Shown in pieces: positions 33,862 to 41,179 of a stretch of DNA of 64,000 nt. The DNA comes from Streptomyces sp. NBC_00659 (GTDB taxonomy: Bacteria > Actinomycetota > Actinomycetes > Streptomycetales > Streptomycetaceae). The translations under genes and the position numbers were made by a program. The stretch spans positions 7,440,001 to 7,504,000 of the forward strand of contig NZ_CP109031.1 in assembly GCF_036226925.1 (NCBI RefSeq), written 5' to 3'. The notes below the pieces were generated by a model. That model had not been told where the DNA came from, searched no databases, and was given only the letters and a program-made list of their open reading frames with translations. Positions within the stretch are counted from its first letter, which is position 1, and each line of letters starts with the position of its first letter.

Positions 33862-34431
33862 TCAGAGGTGCTCGGAGACCAGCACCGCAGTGGTGCCGGT
33901 CTCCAGCGCCTGGAAGACGTGCGGGACGTCGGCCGGGTAGCCGATGTAGTCGCCCGGCAGAAGTTCCACCGGTTCCTGCGCGGTCCCGACCAGCGCCCGG
34001 CCCGTACCGATCACCACGTGTTCCACCACGCCCGGCATGTGCGGGGCGGACGAACGCTGCGGACCGGGTTCGGCGGCGATGCTGTAGACGTCTCGCCGGG
34101 CCCCGGGCGGGGACGCGGCCAGCAGGGTGGCCCGGTAGTCGGCCTCGGCCGAGACCACGGCCGGCCCCTGGCCCGCCCGGATCACCTGGACCGCGGGTCG
34201 GGAGGCGGCCAGCAGCCGGGAGAACGGGATCTCCAGGACCACGCAGAGCGCCCAGAGGGTCTCCAGGCTGGGGTTCCCGGCACCCGATTCGAGCTGGGAG
34301 AGCGTGGACTTGGCCAGTCCGGCGCGGCGGGCCACCTCGGTGAGGGAGAGCCCGGCCCGGACACGCTCCGCGCGCAGGGAGGCGGCGATCGCTTCGAGCG
34401 GCGGCTTGAGCGGGAGGTCGGCTTCGGACAC
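33862..34431 (-). CDS. XRE-family regulator with C-terminal cupin domain
   Basis: 189 residues. The XRE helix-turn-helix is RAGLSLTEVARRAGLAKSTLSQLESGAGNPS (25-55). A cupin barrel follows (HMPGVVEHVVIGTGRALV, LLPGDYIGYPADVPHVFQ). Such regulators bind a small ligand in the cupin and often control amino-acid transporters. The GTG start is divergent from azlC across 68 bp with GTTCG/CGAAC repeats. It probably senses the exported compound or a branched-chain amino acid. Confidence 0.9.
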   Translation of the reverse strand: MSEADLPLKPPLEAIAASLRAERVRAGLSLTEVARRAGLAKSTLSQLESGAGNPSLETLWALCVVLEIPFSRLLAASRPAVQVIRAGQGPAVVSAEADYRATLLAASPPGARRDVYSIAAEPGPQRSSAPHMPGVVEHVVIGTGRALVGTAQEPVELLPGDYIGYPADVPHVFQALETGTTAVLVSEHL

Positions 34432-34456
34432 GAGATGTTCGCTCCAATGGTCAATC

Positions 34457-34472
34457 GTTCGCCTTGACGAAC
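34457..34472. promoter_or_regulatory. XRE operator candidate overlapping azlC -35
   Basis: GTTCG-CCTTGA-CGAAC, perfect 5-bp arms, covering the TTGACG -35 element of azlC. A further TTCG half-site lies at 34438-34441. Confidence 0.5.
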
Positions 34473-34499
34473 ACTTCCTTACCGTTCACTATAAACGCC
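34464..34499 (+). promoter_or_regulatory. Leaderless promoter of azlCD
   Basis: TTGACG (34464-34469), a 17-bp spacer and CACTAT (34487-34492), ending 7 bp before the ATG at 34500. Transcription should begin at or next to the start codon, and no ribosome-binding site is seen. Confidence 0.55.
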
Positions 34500-35207
34500 A
34501 TGCGTTCGTTATGGAAAACTCTCAGTCGTGCCCAATGGCGTGACATCGCGCTCGTCTGCCTCGCGGTGGGCGTCATCGGCCTGTCGTACGGCGCCATCGC
34601 GGTCACCTCGGGCTTCGCCTGGTGGTTCCCGGTCCTCATGGGCGCGCTCGTCCTCGCCGCCTCCTCCGAGTTCCTGTTCGTCGGGATCATCGCCGCCGGA
34701 GGCAGTCCGATTGCCGCCCTGCTGGCCGGACTCCTGGTCAACGCCCGGCACGTGCCGTTCGGCCTGGCCGTCCCCGACGTCCTCGGCCGCGGCTGGAAGG
34801 GCCTGCTCGGCACACACCTGATGAACGACGAGACCGTCGTCTTCGCCATCGCCCAGGACGGACTCCCGCGCAAGCGGGCCGCATACTGGGCCTGCGGGCT
34901 CGGCATCCTGATCTGCTGGCCGACCGGGGCCGCGCTGGGCGCCCTGCTGGGCAGCGTCGTCCACGACACCGACGCCCTCGGCCTGGACGCCATGTTCCCC
35001 GCAGTGATCCTGGCGCTGATCCTGCCCGCCCTGAAACAGCGCGAGTTGCGGCGGACCTCCCTGGCCGGAGTGGTCCTGGCGCTGGCCTCCACCGCCTTCC
35101 TCCCCGCCGGACTCCCGGTGCTGGTCGCCCTGGTCGCCCTGGCCGCCCTGCCGCTCTTCACCGTCGCCGCGGCGACGGGGGAAGCCGACCAAGGAGCCGG
35201 CCGATGA
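34500..35207 (+). CDS. azlC: AzlC-family branched-chain amino acid exporter, large subunit
   Basis: 235 residues, about seven to eight hydrophobic segments. GLSYGAIAVTSGFAWWFPVLMG, the SSEFLFVGIIAAGG segment and NARHVPFGLAVPDVL are AzlC signatures. With AzlD it exports branched-chain amino acids or their analogues across the inner membrane. The ATG at 34500 is preferred to an in-frame ATG-less extension to 34464, because a leaderless promoter fits. AzlC and AzlD genes overlap (ATGA). Placed next to a cluster that contains a branched-chain aminotransferase, it is a strong candidate exporter and self-protection protein. Confidence 0.9.
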   Translation: MRSLWKTLSRAQWRDIALVCLAVGVIGLSYGAIAVTSGFAWWFPVLMGALVLAASSEFLFVGIIAAGGSPIAALLAGLLVNARHVPFGLAVPDVLGRGWKGLLGTHLMNDETVVFAIAQDGLPRKRAAYWACGLGILICWPTGAALGALLGSVVHDTDALGLDAMFPAVILALILPALKQRELRRTSLAGVVLALASTAFLPAGLPVLVALVALAALPLFTVAAATGEADQGAGR

Positions 35208-35527
35208 AGAACGCCGTCCCGACGCTCATCGCGATGCTGGCCCTCGCGGGGGGCACCTTCCTGCTCCGGCTCGCCGGACCGGCCCTGCGGGCCCGGATCA
35301 CCTTCCCGGAGCGGGCGGAGGAACTGCTGGAGGCCTCCGCCGTCGTCCTGCTCGCGGCCCTGACGGCCACGGCCGCGCTCGCCGAAGGACACGGGTTCGC
35401 GGGCCTGGCCCGCCCGATCGGCGTGGCGGTGGGCGGCGTACTCGCCTGGCGCAAGGCCCCGTTCCTCCTCGTCGTACTCGCCGCCGCCGGTGCGGCCGCC
35501 CTGCTCCGGCTCGCCGGAGTGCGCTGA
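35204..35527 (+). CDS. azlD: AzlD-family branched-chain amino acid exporter, small subunit
   Basis: 107 residues with four hydrophobic segments (LIAMLALAGGTFLLRLAG, then LEASAVVLLAALTATAAL). This is the usual size of AzlD, the essential partner of AzlC. The start overlaps the azlC stop by 4 bp. Confidence 0.88.
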   Translation: MKNAVPTLIAMLALAGGTFLLRLAGPALRARITFPERAEELLEASAVVLLAALTATAALAEGHGFAGLARPIGVAVGGVLAWRKAPFLLVVLAAAGAAALLRLAGVR

Positions 35528-35542
35528 CCGGCGGCCGTCCAG

Positions 35543-35556
35543 GCGGAATATTCCGC
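35543..35556. promoter_or_regulatory. 14-bp palindrome
   Basis: GCGGAATATTCCGC, perfect, 16 bp after azlD. It shares its GCGGAA/TTCCGC arms with the hairpin at 35571, which suggests a paired binding site. Confidence 0.4.
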
Positions 35557-35570
35557 ACCGAACCCATAAC

Positions 35571-35589
35571 GCGGAAAACGATTTTCCGC
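35571..35589. terminator. Hairpin GCGGAAAA-CGA-TTTTCCGC
   Basis: Perfect 8-bp stem with a 3-nt loop, 43 bp after azlD. It may be a terminator of azlCD or a regulator-binding site with the palindrome at 35543. Confidence 0.4.
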
Positions 35590-35980
35590 AGATCTTTACA
35601 GCGAATTCAAGCCACTCTCATCTCACATGGTGGATTACGGGTTGTCCGCCAATATCGGCCGTCAGTACGCTGCGGACGAACCATGATCCAAACCGTGAGC
35701 CACGCTCATCACCGCAGGTGAATCGGTTCAGGCGGGCTGCATCGCGGCCATGACCCCTGTCGGGATCACCTCGTGCACGGTTCCGGTAAACATACCCCAC
35801 GTTTCGCTTTGCCGACGCTTAGGCAGTCGGCTGAATTTCGGCCGTCGGCAGACAAAAGAAGTCCTGCCGGTTTCCATGGGTAACCTGAAATACTTTTCTC
35901 CGGATTTCGCCAAGCCTCGACTGGCCGACCGCTGCGGTCTCATTCCACCCCCGTACTTAAAGCAGGAGTACCCGAACACG

Positions 35981-36334
35981 ATGAGCATTACCGACACCCT
36001 CGGCTCACCCGTCCGGAAGACCCATGTCCCTCCGGACCGCCCAGTCCTCACCCGCGACCACGCCTGGGACACGGTGATGCGCCGGGTCCCGCTGCTCTCC
36101 GAGCGTGAACTGGACGTGTTCCACCTGCTGGCGAAGGGGGCGTCGAACCGGACCATCTCGACACGGCTCGCCATCACCGAACGCACCGCCAAGGCCCATG
36201 TTGCGCAGATCCTGGCCAAGCTCGACGTGGAGTCCCGGTTACAGGCGGGGATCGTCGCCTTCGCCTGGGAGACCTTCAGCCGGGGCGGCGGAACCTCGGC
36301 CTGCCTCTCCCCGTACCTGCTGCTTCCCGCCTGA
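35981..36334 (+). CDS. Small LuxR-type DNA-binding protein
   Basis: 117 residues. Only the LuxR helix-turn-helix is recognisable: LSERELDVFHLLAKGASNRTIS, then LAITERTAKAHVAQILAKLDVESRLQ (about 41-93). No receiver or autoinducer domain is present. GGAG lies 12 bp upstream of the ATG. Such orphan regulators are common beside secondary-metabolite genes, so it may control the island; that is inference. Convergent with the GyrI-like remnant. Confidence 0.75.
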   Translation: MSITDTLGSPVRKTHVPPDRPVLTRDHAWDTVMRRVPLLSERELDVFHLLAKGASNRTISTRLAITERTAKAHVAQILAKLDVESRLQAGIVAFAWETFSRGGGTSACLSPYLLLPA

Positions 36335-36364
36335 CCGGCCGCGTGCGGGTCCGGAGGTCCGCAC

Positions 36365-36609
36365 GCGGGGCCGGGGGCCAGCCCTCCTCCCGCTCCACCG
36401 GAAGCCACAGCTCGGCGCCGACCTCGCCCTCCGGCCTTGCCCGCCGCCGGACGGACGCTGAGGATCTCGGGCCCTGCCCGGCTGCGGTACGGGTTGGACG
36501 GGAACCACTGGGTGAACACGTCCCGCCACAGGTGCTGGATGGTTTCCGGCGCCGGACCGGAGGTGGCGAAGAACGCCCAGGTGTCGGCCGGGACGGGCAA
36601 GGTCGTCAC
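36365..36609 (-). pseudogene. GyrI-like / AraC effector-binding domain remnant
   Basis: On the minus strand PADTWAFFATSGPAPETIQHLWRD and FPSNPYRSRAGPEILSV match the C-terminal part of a GyrI-like small-molecule-binding domain. Continuing similarity (RPEGEVGAELWLPVEREEGW) is in another frame, so at least one frameshift separates the halves. The N-terminal part is missing, and the sequence joins an IS630-like fragment at about 36600. Confidence 0.6.
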
Positions 36610-36736
36610 AGCGGACGGCTGGTGGGCGAAGTGGCAGGCCGGTGGGCGTGAGGCGCTGACCGCGCGTCCGCGGGGGCGGCGCGTGGGTGAACATCAGGTG
36701 CTGCCCGGGGTCGAGCAGACGGCGGTGCGGCAGGCG
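36602..36736 (+). pseudogene. IS630-family transposase N-terminal fragment
   Basis: About 45 codons (VVTADGWWAKWQAGGREALT, then RPRGRRVGEHQVLPGVEQTAVRQA) match the winged-helix N-terminal region of an IS630 transposase common in Streptomyces. The catalytic DDE part is absent. It abuts the GyrI remnant. Confidence 0.6.
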
Positions 36737-37434
36737 ACCCGGCGGGGGCGGTTTTGGTGTTGGAGGCGCCGCTGCCGGATGGGAACGCTTCCTGGGATCC
36801 GACCATGCAGAGGTACAGAACGCCCGCCTATGGATTGCTCATTGACGCCCGGTTCGTGGAGATCTGCCGACTCGGCGATTGGCGGAGGGTTCATCCTCCA
36901 CACCGAGCGCCCGAAGCCGCAGCCCGCCCGATGTCTCCAGCTCACCCTGGAAGAAGGAGACCGAGCCGGATAGGCTACGAAAACAACGTTTGGCCTGCGA
37001 ACAGGGCCATAGAGGCTCTGCCCCGACATCCGGGGCGGAGTCTTTGCGCGTTGGAAGGGGAATCCGCTGCGCGCGAGTTCGAGACCCCTTTCTACGCTGG
37101 CGAGATCGCCCCCATGTCTTCGATCTGCTGCCTTGTGGCCTTGTTGAGGACGCGTTGGGGACGCAAGGATAGGAACAGGCTGACAAGAGCCGAGAAGCAC
37201 CAACACAGATGATGGCGTCTGACCTGCTGAAACGTCATGGATGAGCGTTGATCGGCAAGGGTCGCCAAGATCCTCAAAGGACACCGAACTCGCCGGGCGC
37301 GGGGTTCGGGACCAGCCCGGCTCACCGTGGTCGTCGATGTCAGCGGAACAGCTTTGGCACCGGGCAGACCTGGAGCGGCTCGTCCGGCCGGCCCCCGGAC
37401 ATGCCGTCCGGCACATTTCCCCAGTGACCGGCAG
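36737..37434. other. Gene-poor, lower-GC region at the right edge of the island
   Basis: About 700 bp with no convincing gene and lower GC than its surroundings. A short minus-strand frame ending at 37092 (HHLCWCFSALVSLFLSLRP) could encode a membrane peptide but has no recognisable family. It includes the right copy of the 21-bp repeat at 37279. It looks like decayed or acquired DNA. Confidence 0.5.
37279..37299. repeat. Right copy of the 21-bp exact direct repeat
   Basis: Identical to 20991-21011 in the same orientation. Flanks are unrelated on both sides. Confidence 0.7.
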
Positions 37435-37481
37435 GTCCGGCGGCTTCGTTCTCCCGCTCGGAGAGGACGAAGCCGCCGGAC
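37435..37481. terminator. 15-bp-stem terminator downstream of the SPFH gene
   Basis: GTCCGGCGGCTTCGT (37435-37449) pairs perfectly with ACGAAGCCGCCGGAC (37467-37481) around a 17-nt loop. It lies 34 bp after the SPFH stop on the minus strand. Confidence 0.8.
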
Positions 37482-37514
37482 GTCATGAGCCGGCAATCCT
37501 TGCCCGGGGCGGCG

Positions 37515-38405
37515 TCAGTTCTTGCTGTTGTCCACGATCACCGGAGTGCCGTTCGAGTCCGTGCCACACGGCACCGCGTACACCGGGTTGGCCTTCGCGG
37601 CTTCCTTGTATGCCTCGAGGCACTGGTTGTACAGCACCTTGTCGCTCAGCGACCGCTCGATGATCTTGTTGGCACTGGCGATGCCCTCCGCCTCGATCCG
37701 CTTGCGCTCCGCCTCCGCTTTGGCCGTACGCGCCGCCTCGGTGGCCCGCTCGGTGGCCTGCTCCTGCTGGATCTTCTTGTCGATCTGGTCCTGCAGCTTC
37801 TCCGACGGCCTCACATTGCGCAGGTTGACGGAAGTGACGTCGATGCCGCGCGGTGCCAGTCGCTCGTTGACGAGGTCGGCGATCTCCGTGCTGATCTGCT
37901 CGCGGGCGGATGCGTAACCTTCCTCGCTGGTGTGCTTCGCGAAGACGTTGCGGATGATCTCGCGGCTGTCCGGCAGCACCAGCCGCTCCTCGACGGCTTC
38001 CTCGCTGCCCGCCAGCTGGTACAGCGCGACCGCCTTGGCCGGCACCACGGCCCACTTGATGGTGACGTCCGCGTAGAGCACGCCGCCCTGCGAGGAGCGG
38101 ACCTCCACCACGTCCTTGTCCTTGAGGTCGAGGTCCACCGGGCGGGTCGAGAAGGACGTGACGTCGGTGAACGGTGACTTGAAGTGCATGCCCGAGGTCA
38201 GCGGTGTGCCGAGCTTGCCGAAGGTGACCGGCACGCCGACCTCGTAGGCACTCACGACATGGATGCAGGCGAAGGCGCCTGCCAGCACACCCGCAAGGGC
38301 GCTGAGCGCCGCCCCGAGCTTCCAGTGGCCCGCGGGAGTGCGGCCGCGGCCGACGAGAAGAAGTACTACCGCAACTATGAGCAGCAGGATGGACAGCACG
38401 AACAC
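37515..38405 (-). CDS. SPFH/Band 7 (prohibitin-like) membrane protein
   Basis: 296 residues. Two N-terminal hydrophobic segments (VFVLSILLLIVAVVLLLVG, about 1-19, and LGAALSALAGVLAGAFACIHVV, about 32-53) are followed by the Band 7 domain (EVGVPVTFGKLG through VNLRNVRPSEKLQDQI) and a charged coiled coil (KKIQQEQATERATEAARTAKAEAERKR). SPFH proteins oligomerise at membranes as scaffolds. The GTG at 38405 has GGAGGGGG upstream, so longer starts were rejected. Divergent from the AIM24-family gene. Confidence 0.88.
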   Translation of the reverse strand: MFVLSILLLIVAVVLLLVGRGRTPAGHWKLGAALSALAGVLAGAFACIHVVSAYEVGVPVTFGKLGTPLTSGMHFKSPFTDVTSFSTRPVDLDLKDKDVVEVRSSQGGVLYADVTIKWAVVPAKAVALYQLAGSEEAVEERLVLPDSREIIRNVFAKHTSEEGYASAREQISTEIADLVNERLAPRGIDVTSVNLRNVRPSEKLQDQIDKKIQQEQATERATEAARTAKAEAERKRIEAEGIASANKIIERSLSDKVLYNQCLEAYKEAAKANPVYAVPCGTDSNGTPVIVDNSKN

Positions 38406-38679
38406 AGGTATCCCCCTCCGGAAACGTGACTGCGCCTCCTGGGGCGCGGCACCGGCGCATCGTAGCGATCTCGGGTGTCGGGCAAGCACAGGGCCCGAGC
38501 CAGGCAAGAACCGCCGGCTCCGGTGCCGATCTCCTCTATGGAGTCAGGGGCAACGACAAGCGGTGGCGAGGATCGGAGCAACGAGAAATCAGGACCGGCC
38601 GGGGCGGGAGTGAGCGCACACGCCGGCACCTCACCCGGACGACCGGAACTCTTTGCTCCGCTTCCCGCGTTCTCACGGC

Positions 38680-39489
38680 GTGACTCTTCAGCAAGAAATC
38701 GTCGGCAACGCCATGCAGATGGCGGTCGTCAACCTGCGCCTCGGCCAGACCGTGTACTGCGAAGCGGGAAAGTTCCTGTTCAAGACCACCAACGTGACCA
38801 TGGAGACGCGGCTCTCCGGACCGTCGGGCGGCGGCGGTGGGGGCGGGCAGCAGGGCGGCAGGGGCGGCATGCTGCGCCAGGCCGTGGGCACGGCCATGCA
38901 GGCAGGTCAGCGCGCGCTCGCGGGTGAGTCGCTGGCGTTCCAGTACTTCACGTCCACGGGCGGCGAGGGGACCGTCGGTTTCGCGGGCGTGCTGCCCGGC
39001 GAGATGCGCGCCCTGGAGCTCGACGGCACGCGCGCGTGGTTCGCCGAGAAGGACGCCTTCGTGGCGGCGGAGTCGACCGTGCAGTTCGGCATCGCCTTCC
39101 AGGGCGGGCGGACCGGGCGCAGCGGCGGCGAGGGATTCGTTCTGGAGAAGTTCACCGGCCACGGCACGGTGATCATCGCGGGCGCCGGCAACTTCATCGA
39201 CCTGAACCCGGCCGACTTCGGCGGCCGCGTCGAGGTCGACACGGGCTGCGTGGTCGCCTTCGAGGAGGGCATCCAGTACGGCGTCCAGCGGATCGGCGGG
39301 CTCAACCGACAGGGTCTGATGAACGCGGTCTTCGGAGGCGAGGGCCTGTCGCTGGCCACGCTGGAGGGCAACGGACGGGTGATCCTTCAGTCCCTCACCA
39401 TCGAGAGCCTCGCCAACGCCCTGAGAAAGGCCCAGGGCGGCGACAAGCAGGGTCCGACGGGCGGACTGTTCTCGACCGGCGCGGGGTGA
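38680..39489 (+). CDS. AIM24-family protein (TIGR00266-like)
   Basis: 269 residues. The double-psi beta-barrel-like AIM24 fold shows as LQQEIVGNAMQMAVVNLRLGQTVYCEAGK, GTVGFAGVLPGEMRALELDG, and GNFIDLNPADFGGRVEVDTGCVVAFEEGIQY. A Gly-rich loop (GPSGGGGGGGQQGGRGG, about 47-63) is inserted near the N-terminus, as in other actinobacterial copies. The start GTG is inferred from family alignment; no good ribosome-binding site is seen. Function unknown; a distant relative acts in mitochondrial membrane organisation, which may be relevant beside an SPFH gene. Confidence 0.8.
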   Translation: MTLQQEIVGNAMQMAVVNLRLGQTVYCEAGKFLFKTTNVTMETRLSGPSGGGGGGGQQGGRGGMLRQAVGTAMQAGQRALAGESLAFQYFTSTGGEGTVGFAGVLPGEMRALELDGTRAWFAEKDAFVAAESTVQFGIAFQGGRTGRSGGEGFVLEKFTGHGTVIIAGAGNFIDLNPADFGGRVEVDTGCVVAFEEGIQYGVQRIGGLNRQGLMNAVFGGEGLSLATLEGNGRVILQSLTIESLANALRKAQGGDKQGPTGGLFSTGAG

Positions 39490-39496
39490 GCCCCGG

Positions 39497-39546
39497 CCCG
39501 CACGGGGTACGCCGTCGACCGGAACCGGGTGCGAGCCCCGTGCGGG
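39497..39546. terminator. Hairpin after the AIM24-family gene
   Basis: CCCGCACGGGG and CCCCGTGCGGG are perfect 11-bp arms around a 28-nt loop, starting 7 bp after the stop. Confidence 0.6.
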
Positions 39547-39661
39547 GCACGGGACCGGTGGAAGGACGCGGGGCGTTTTCGTCGCGGACCGATGAGTTGC
39601 GGGCGCCGGTGGGGTCTGTCCTGATGGCAGCAGACCCCACCGCAAGGAAGCAGGCACCGTC

Positions 39662-40270
39662 ATGGGCAAGCTCACCCTCACCGCGTTCGTCAGTATCGAC
39701 GGAGTCCACCAGGCGCCGGGCGGTCCCGAGGAGGACTCCAGCGGCGGCTTCGGCCAGGGCGGCTGGAGCGTTCCCTTCGGCGACGACGACTTCGGGCGCT
39801 TCGTCGTCGACAACTTCTCCCACGTCGACGCGTTCCTGCTGGGCAGGCGTACGTACGAGATCTTCGCGGGCTACTGGCCGAAGATGACCGACCCGGCCGA
39901 CCCGATCGCCTCCAAGCTGAACGCGCTGCCCAAGTACGTCGTCTCCTCGACGATCACCGAGCCCGCCTGGGAGGGCACGACCGTGATCACCGGCGACCTC
40001 GGCAAAGAGGTCACCGCCCTCAAGGAGCGCACCGAGGGCGAGCTCCAGATCCACGGCAGCGCGGTCCTCGCCCAGTCCCTCCTCGCGCTCGGTCTGATCG
40101 ACACCCTGCACCTGATGACCTTCCCCGTGCTGCTCGGCGAGGGCCGCCGCCTCTTCGCCGAGGGTGCCGCCCCCACCGCGTTCCGCCGCACCGGCGGGAC
40201 GATCACCGGTTCCGGCGTCGCGATCAACACGTACGAGCGCGAAGGCCGGCCGACGTACGGCAGCTACTAG
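39662..40270 (+). CDS. RibD C-terminal / dihydrofolate reductase-fold protein
   Basis: 202 residues. LTAFVSIDGVHQAPGG, DAFLLGRRTYEIFAGYWP and the NADPH-site GELQIHGSAVLAQSLLALGLID are signatures of the stand-alone RibD-C/DHFR-like family. These are probable NADPH-dependent reductases with unknown substrates. GGAAGCAGG precedes the ATG. Flanked by hairpins on both sides, so probably a single-gene unit. Confidence 0.87.
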   Translation: MGKLTLTAFVSIDGVHQAPGGPEEDSSGGFGQGGWSVPFGDDDFGRFVVDNFSHVDAFLLGRRTYEIFAGYWPKMTDPADPIASKLNALPKYVVSSTITEPAWEGTTVITGDLGKEVTALKERTEGELQIHGSAVLAQSLLALGLIDTLHLMTFPVLLGEGRRLFAEGAAPTAFRRTGGTITGSGVAINTYEREGRPTYGSY

Positions 40271-40293
40271 GAGTGCGGGCGGCTCGCTGTCGC

Positions 40294-40359
40294 CCTTCGT
40301 CGGACGGGGGGCGACAGTCGGCCGCCGAGGGCCGGCAGTCGGCTGTCCTCCGACGAAGG
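40294..40359. terminator. Large structured hairpin after the RibD-like gene
   Basis: CCTTCGTCGGA (40294-40304) and TCCGACGAAGG (40349-40359) pair perfectly. GACAG and CTGTC pair inside them, giving a long branched stem. Located 24 bp after the stop. Confidence 0.65.
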
Positions 40360-40432
40360 TCGACAGTCGACCCCTGTGCGACACATCAACTCCCAGAAAA
40401 TTCCCCGGAGTTCACCAAAGAAATCAACGCGC

Positions 40433-40472
40433 TTGACATTGACATGTCATCTACGCGCATCATCCTGGGTTC
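40433..40472 (+). promoter_or_regulatory. Promoter region of the secreted RNase gene
   Basis: TTGACA (40433-40438) is followed at 19 bp by CATCAT (40458-40463), just before the ATG at 40473, suggesting a leaderless transcript. TGACATGTCA at 40440-40449 is a perfect 10-bp palindrome and a possible operator. Confidence 0.4.
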
Positions 40473-40865
40473 ATGAGATTCCCCCCACGAACCACCCGTA
40501 TCGGCGCCCTCGTGGCCCTCATGTCCGCTCTGCTCATCGGCGGCACCGCCGTGGCTCCGGCCGACGCGGCGGCGGCCTCCGTCGGCAGTATCTGTTACAG
40601 CGCGCTGCCGTCCCAGGCGTACGACACGCTGGACCTGATCGACTCGGGCGGCCCCTTCCCGTACTCGCAGGACGGGGCCGTCTTCCAGAACAGGGAGGGC
40701 GTGCTGCCCGCCCAGTCCACCGGCTACTACCACGAGTACACGGTCAAGACGCCCGGCTCCTCGACACGGGGCGCCCGTCGCATCGTGACCGGCAAGAAGA
40801 CCCTGGAGGACTACTACACCGCGGACCACTACGTCACGTTCAAGCTGATCAACTTCGGTTGCTGA
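40473..40865 (+). CDS. Secreted guanyl-specific ribonuclease (RNase Sa type)
   Basis: 130 residues. A Sec signal peptide (about 1-34, ending ADAAAAS) precedes a mature domain of about 96 residues that closely matches RNase Sa: YSALPSQAYDTLDLI, GGPFPYSQDGAVFQNREG, GYYHEYTVKTPG, RGARRIVTG, EDYYTADHYVTF. The catalytic Glu (YYHEYTV), Arg (RGARRI) and His (ADHY) are present, and Cys42 and Cys130 can form the usual disulphide. It cleaves RNA after guanosine outside the cell. No barstar-type inhibitor gene lies beside it. Confidence 0.93.
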   Translation: MRFPPRTTRIGALVALMSALLIGGTAVAPADAAAASVGSICYSALPSQAYDTLDLIDSGGPFPYSQDGAVFQNREGVLPAQSTGYYHEYTVKTPGSSTRGARRIVTGKKTLEDYYTADHYVTFKLINFGC

Positions 40866-41179
40866 TCCAGGCTGCCGGACACCTGATCGCTGTTCACCCG
40901 GGCTCGAGTCCCGACCCTGCAGCCGACCGGTGACCTCCTGGACCAGACCGAGGACGCCCTGAACGAGGGCGACGAGACCGCATCTCCAGCACCTGTTTCA
41001 TGGGACGACCCTCGCCCCGCGGACCCCCCATGCGCATCGGCCGCGGGGCGAGGCATGTCCGGCCGAAGCCGCAGGGCGCCGTTCCCCCGTCGGACGAAGG
41101 TCTGAAGCGTGCCGATTCCGGCCGCCGGAGAGGCTCGCGGAGAGGTGGCCGCGAGTTCGGCTGCGTAGATTTGTCGACC
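40866..41179. other. Intergenic region with hairpin upstream of the orphan kinase
   Basis: 314 bp with no supported gene. It holds the hairpin at 41010-41053 and TAGATT (41166-41171), a -10-like element 9 bp before the kinase GTG. Confidence 0.45.
41010..41053. terminator. 13-bp-stem hairpin
   Basis: CCTCGCCCCGCGG (41010-41022) pairs perfectly with CCGCGGGGCGAGG (41041-41053); 18-nt loop. Probable terminator between the RNase and kinase genes. Confidence 0.6.

Larger units (their letters stand above)
35528..35980. other. AT-richer intergenic region with two palindromes
   Basis: 453 bp with no supported gene, markedly richer in A/T than the flanks. It contains a 14-bp palindrome (35543-35556) and a GCGGAAAA/TTTTCCGC hairpin (35571-35589). 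An in-frame extension of the LuxR gene (to 35750 or the ATG at 35877) is open but has no family similarity. Confidence 0.5.

Noticed and set aside
36437..36973. 178-codon protein spanning the IS630 fragment
   Set aside because: Only about 45 codons match a family; the rest is antisense to the GyrI remnant or unrelated.
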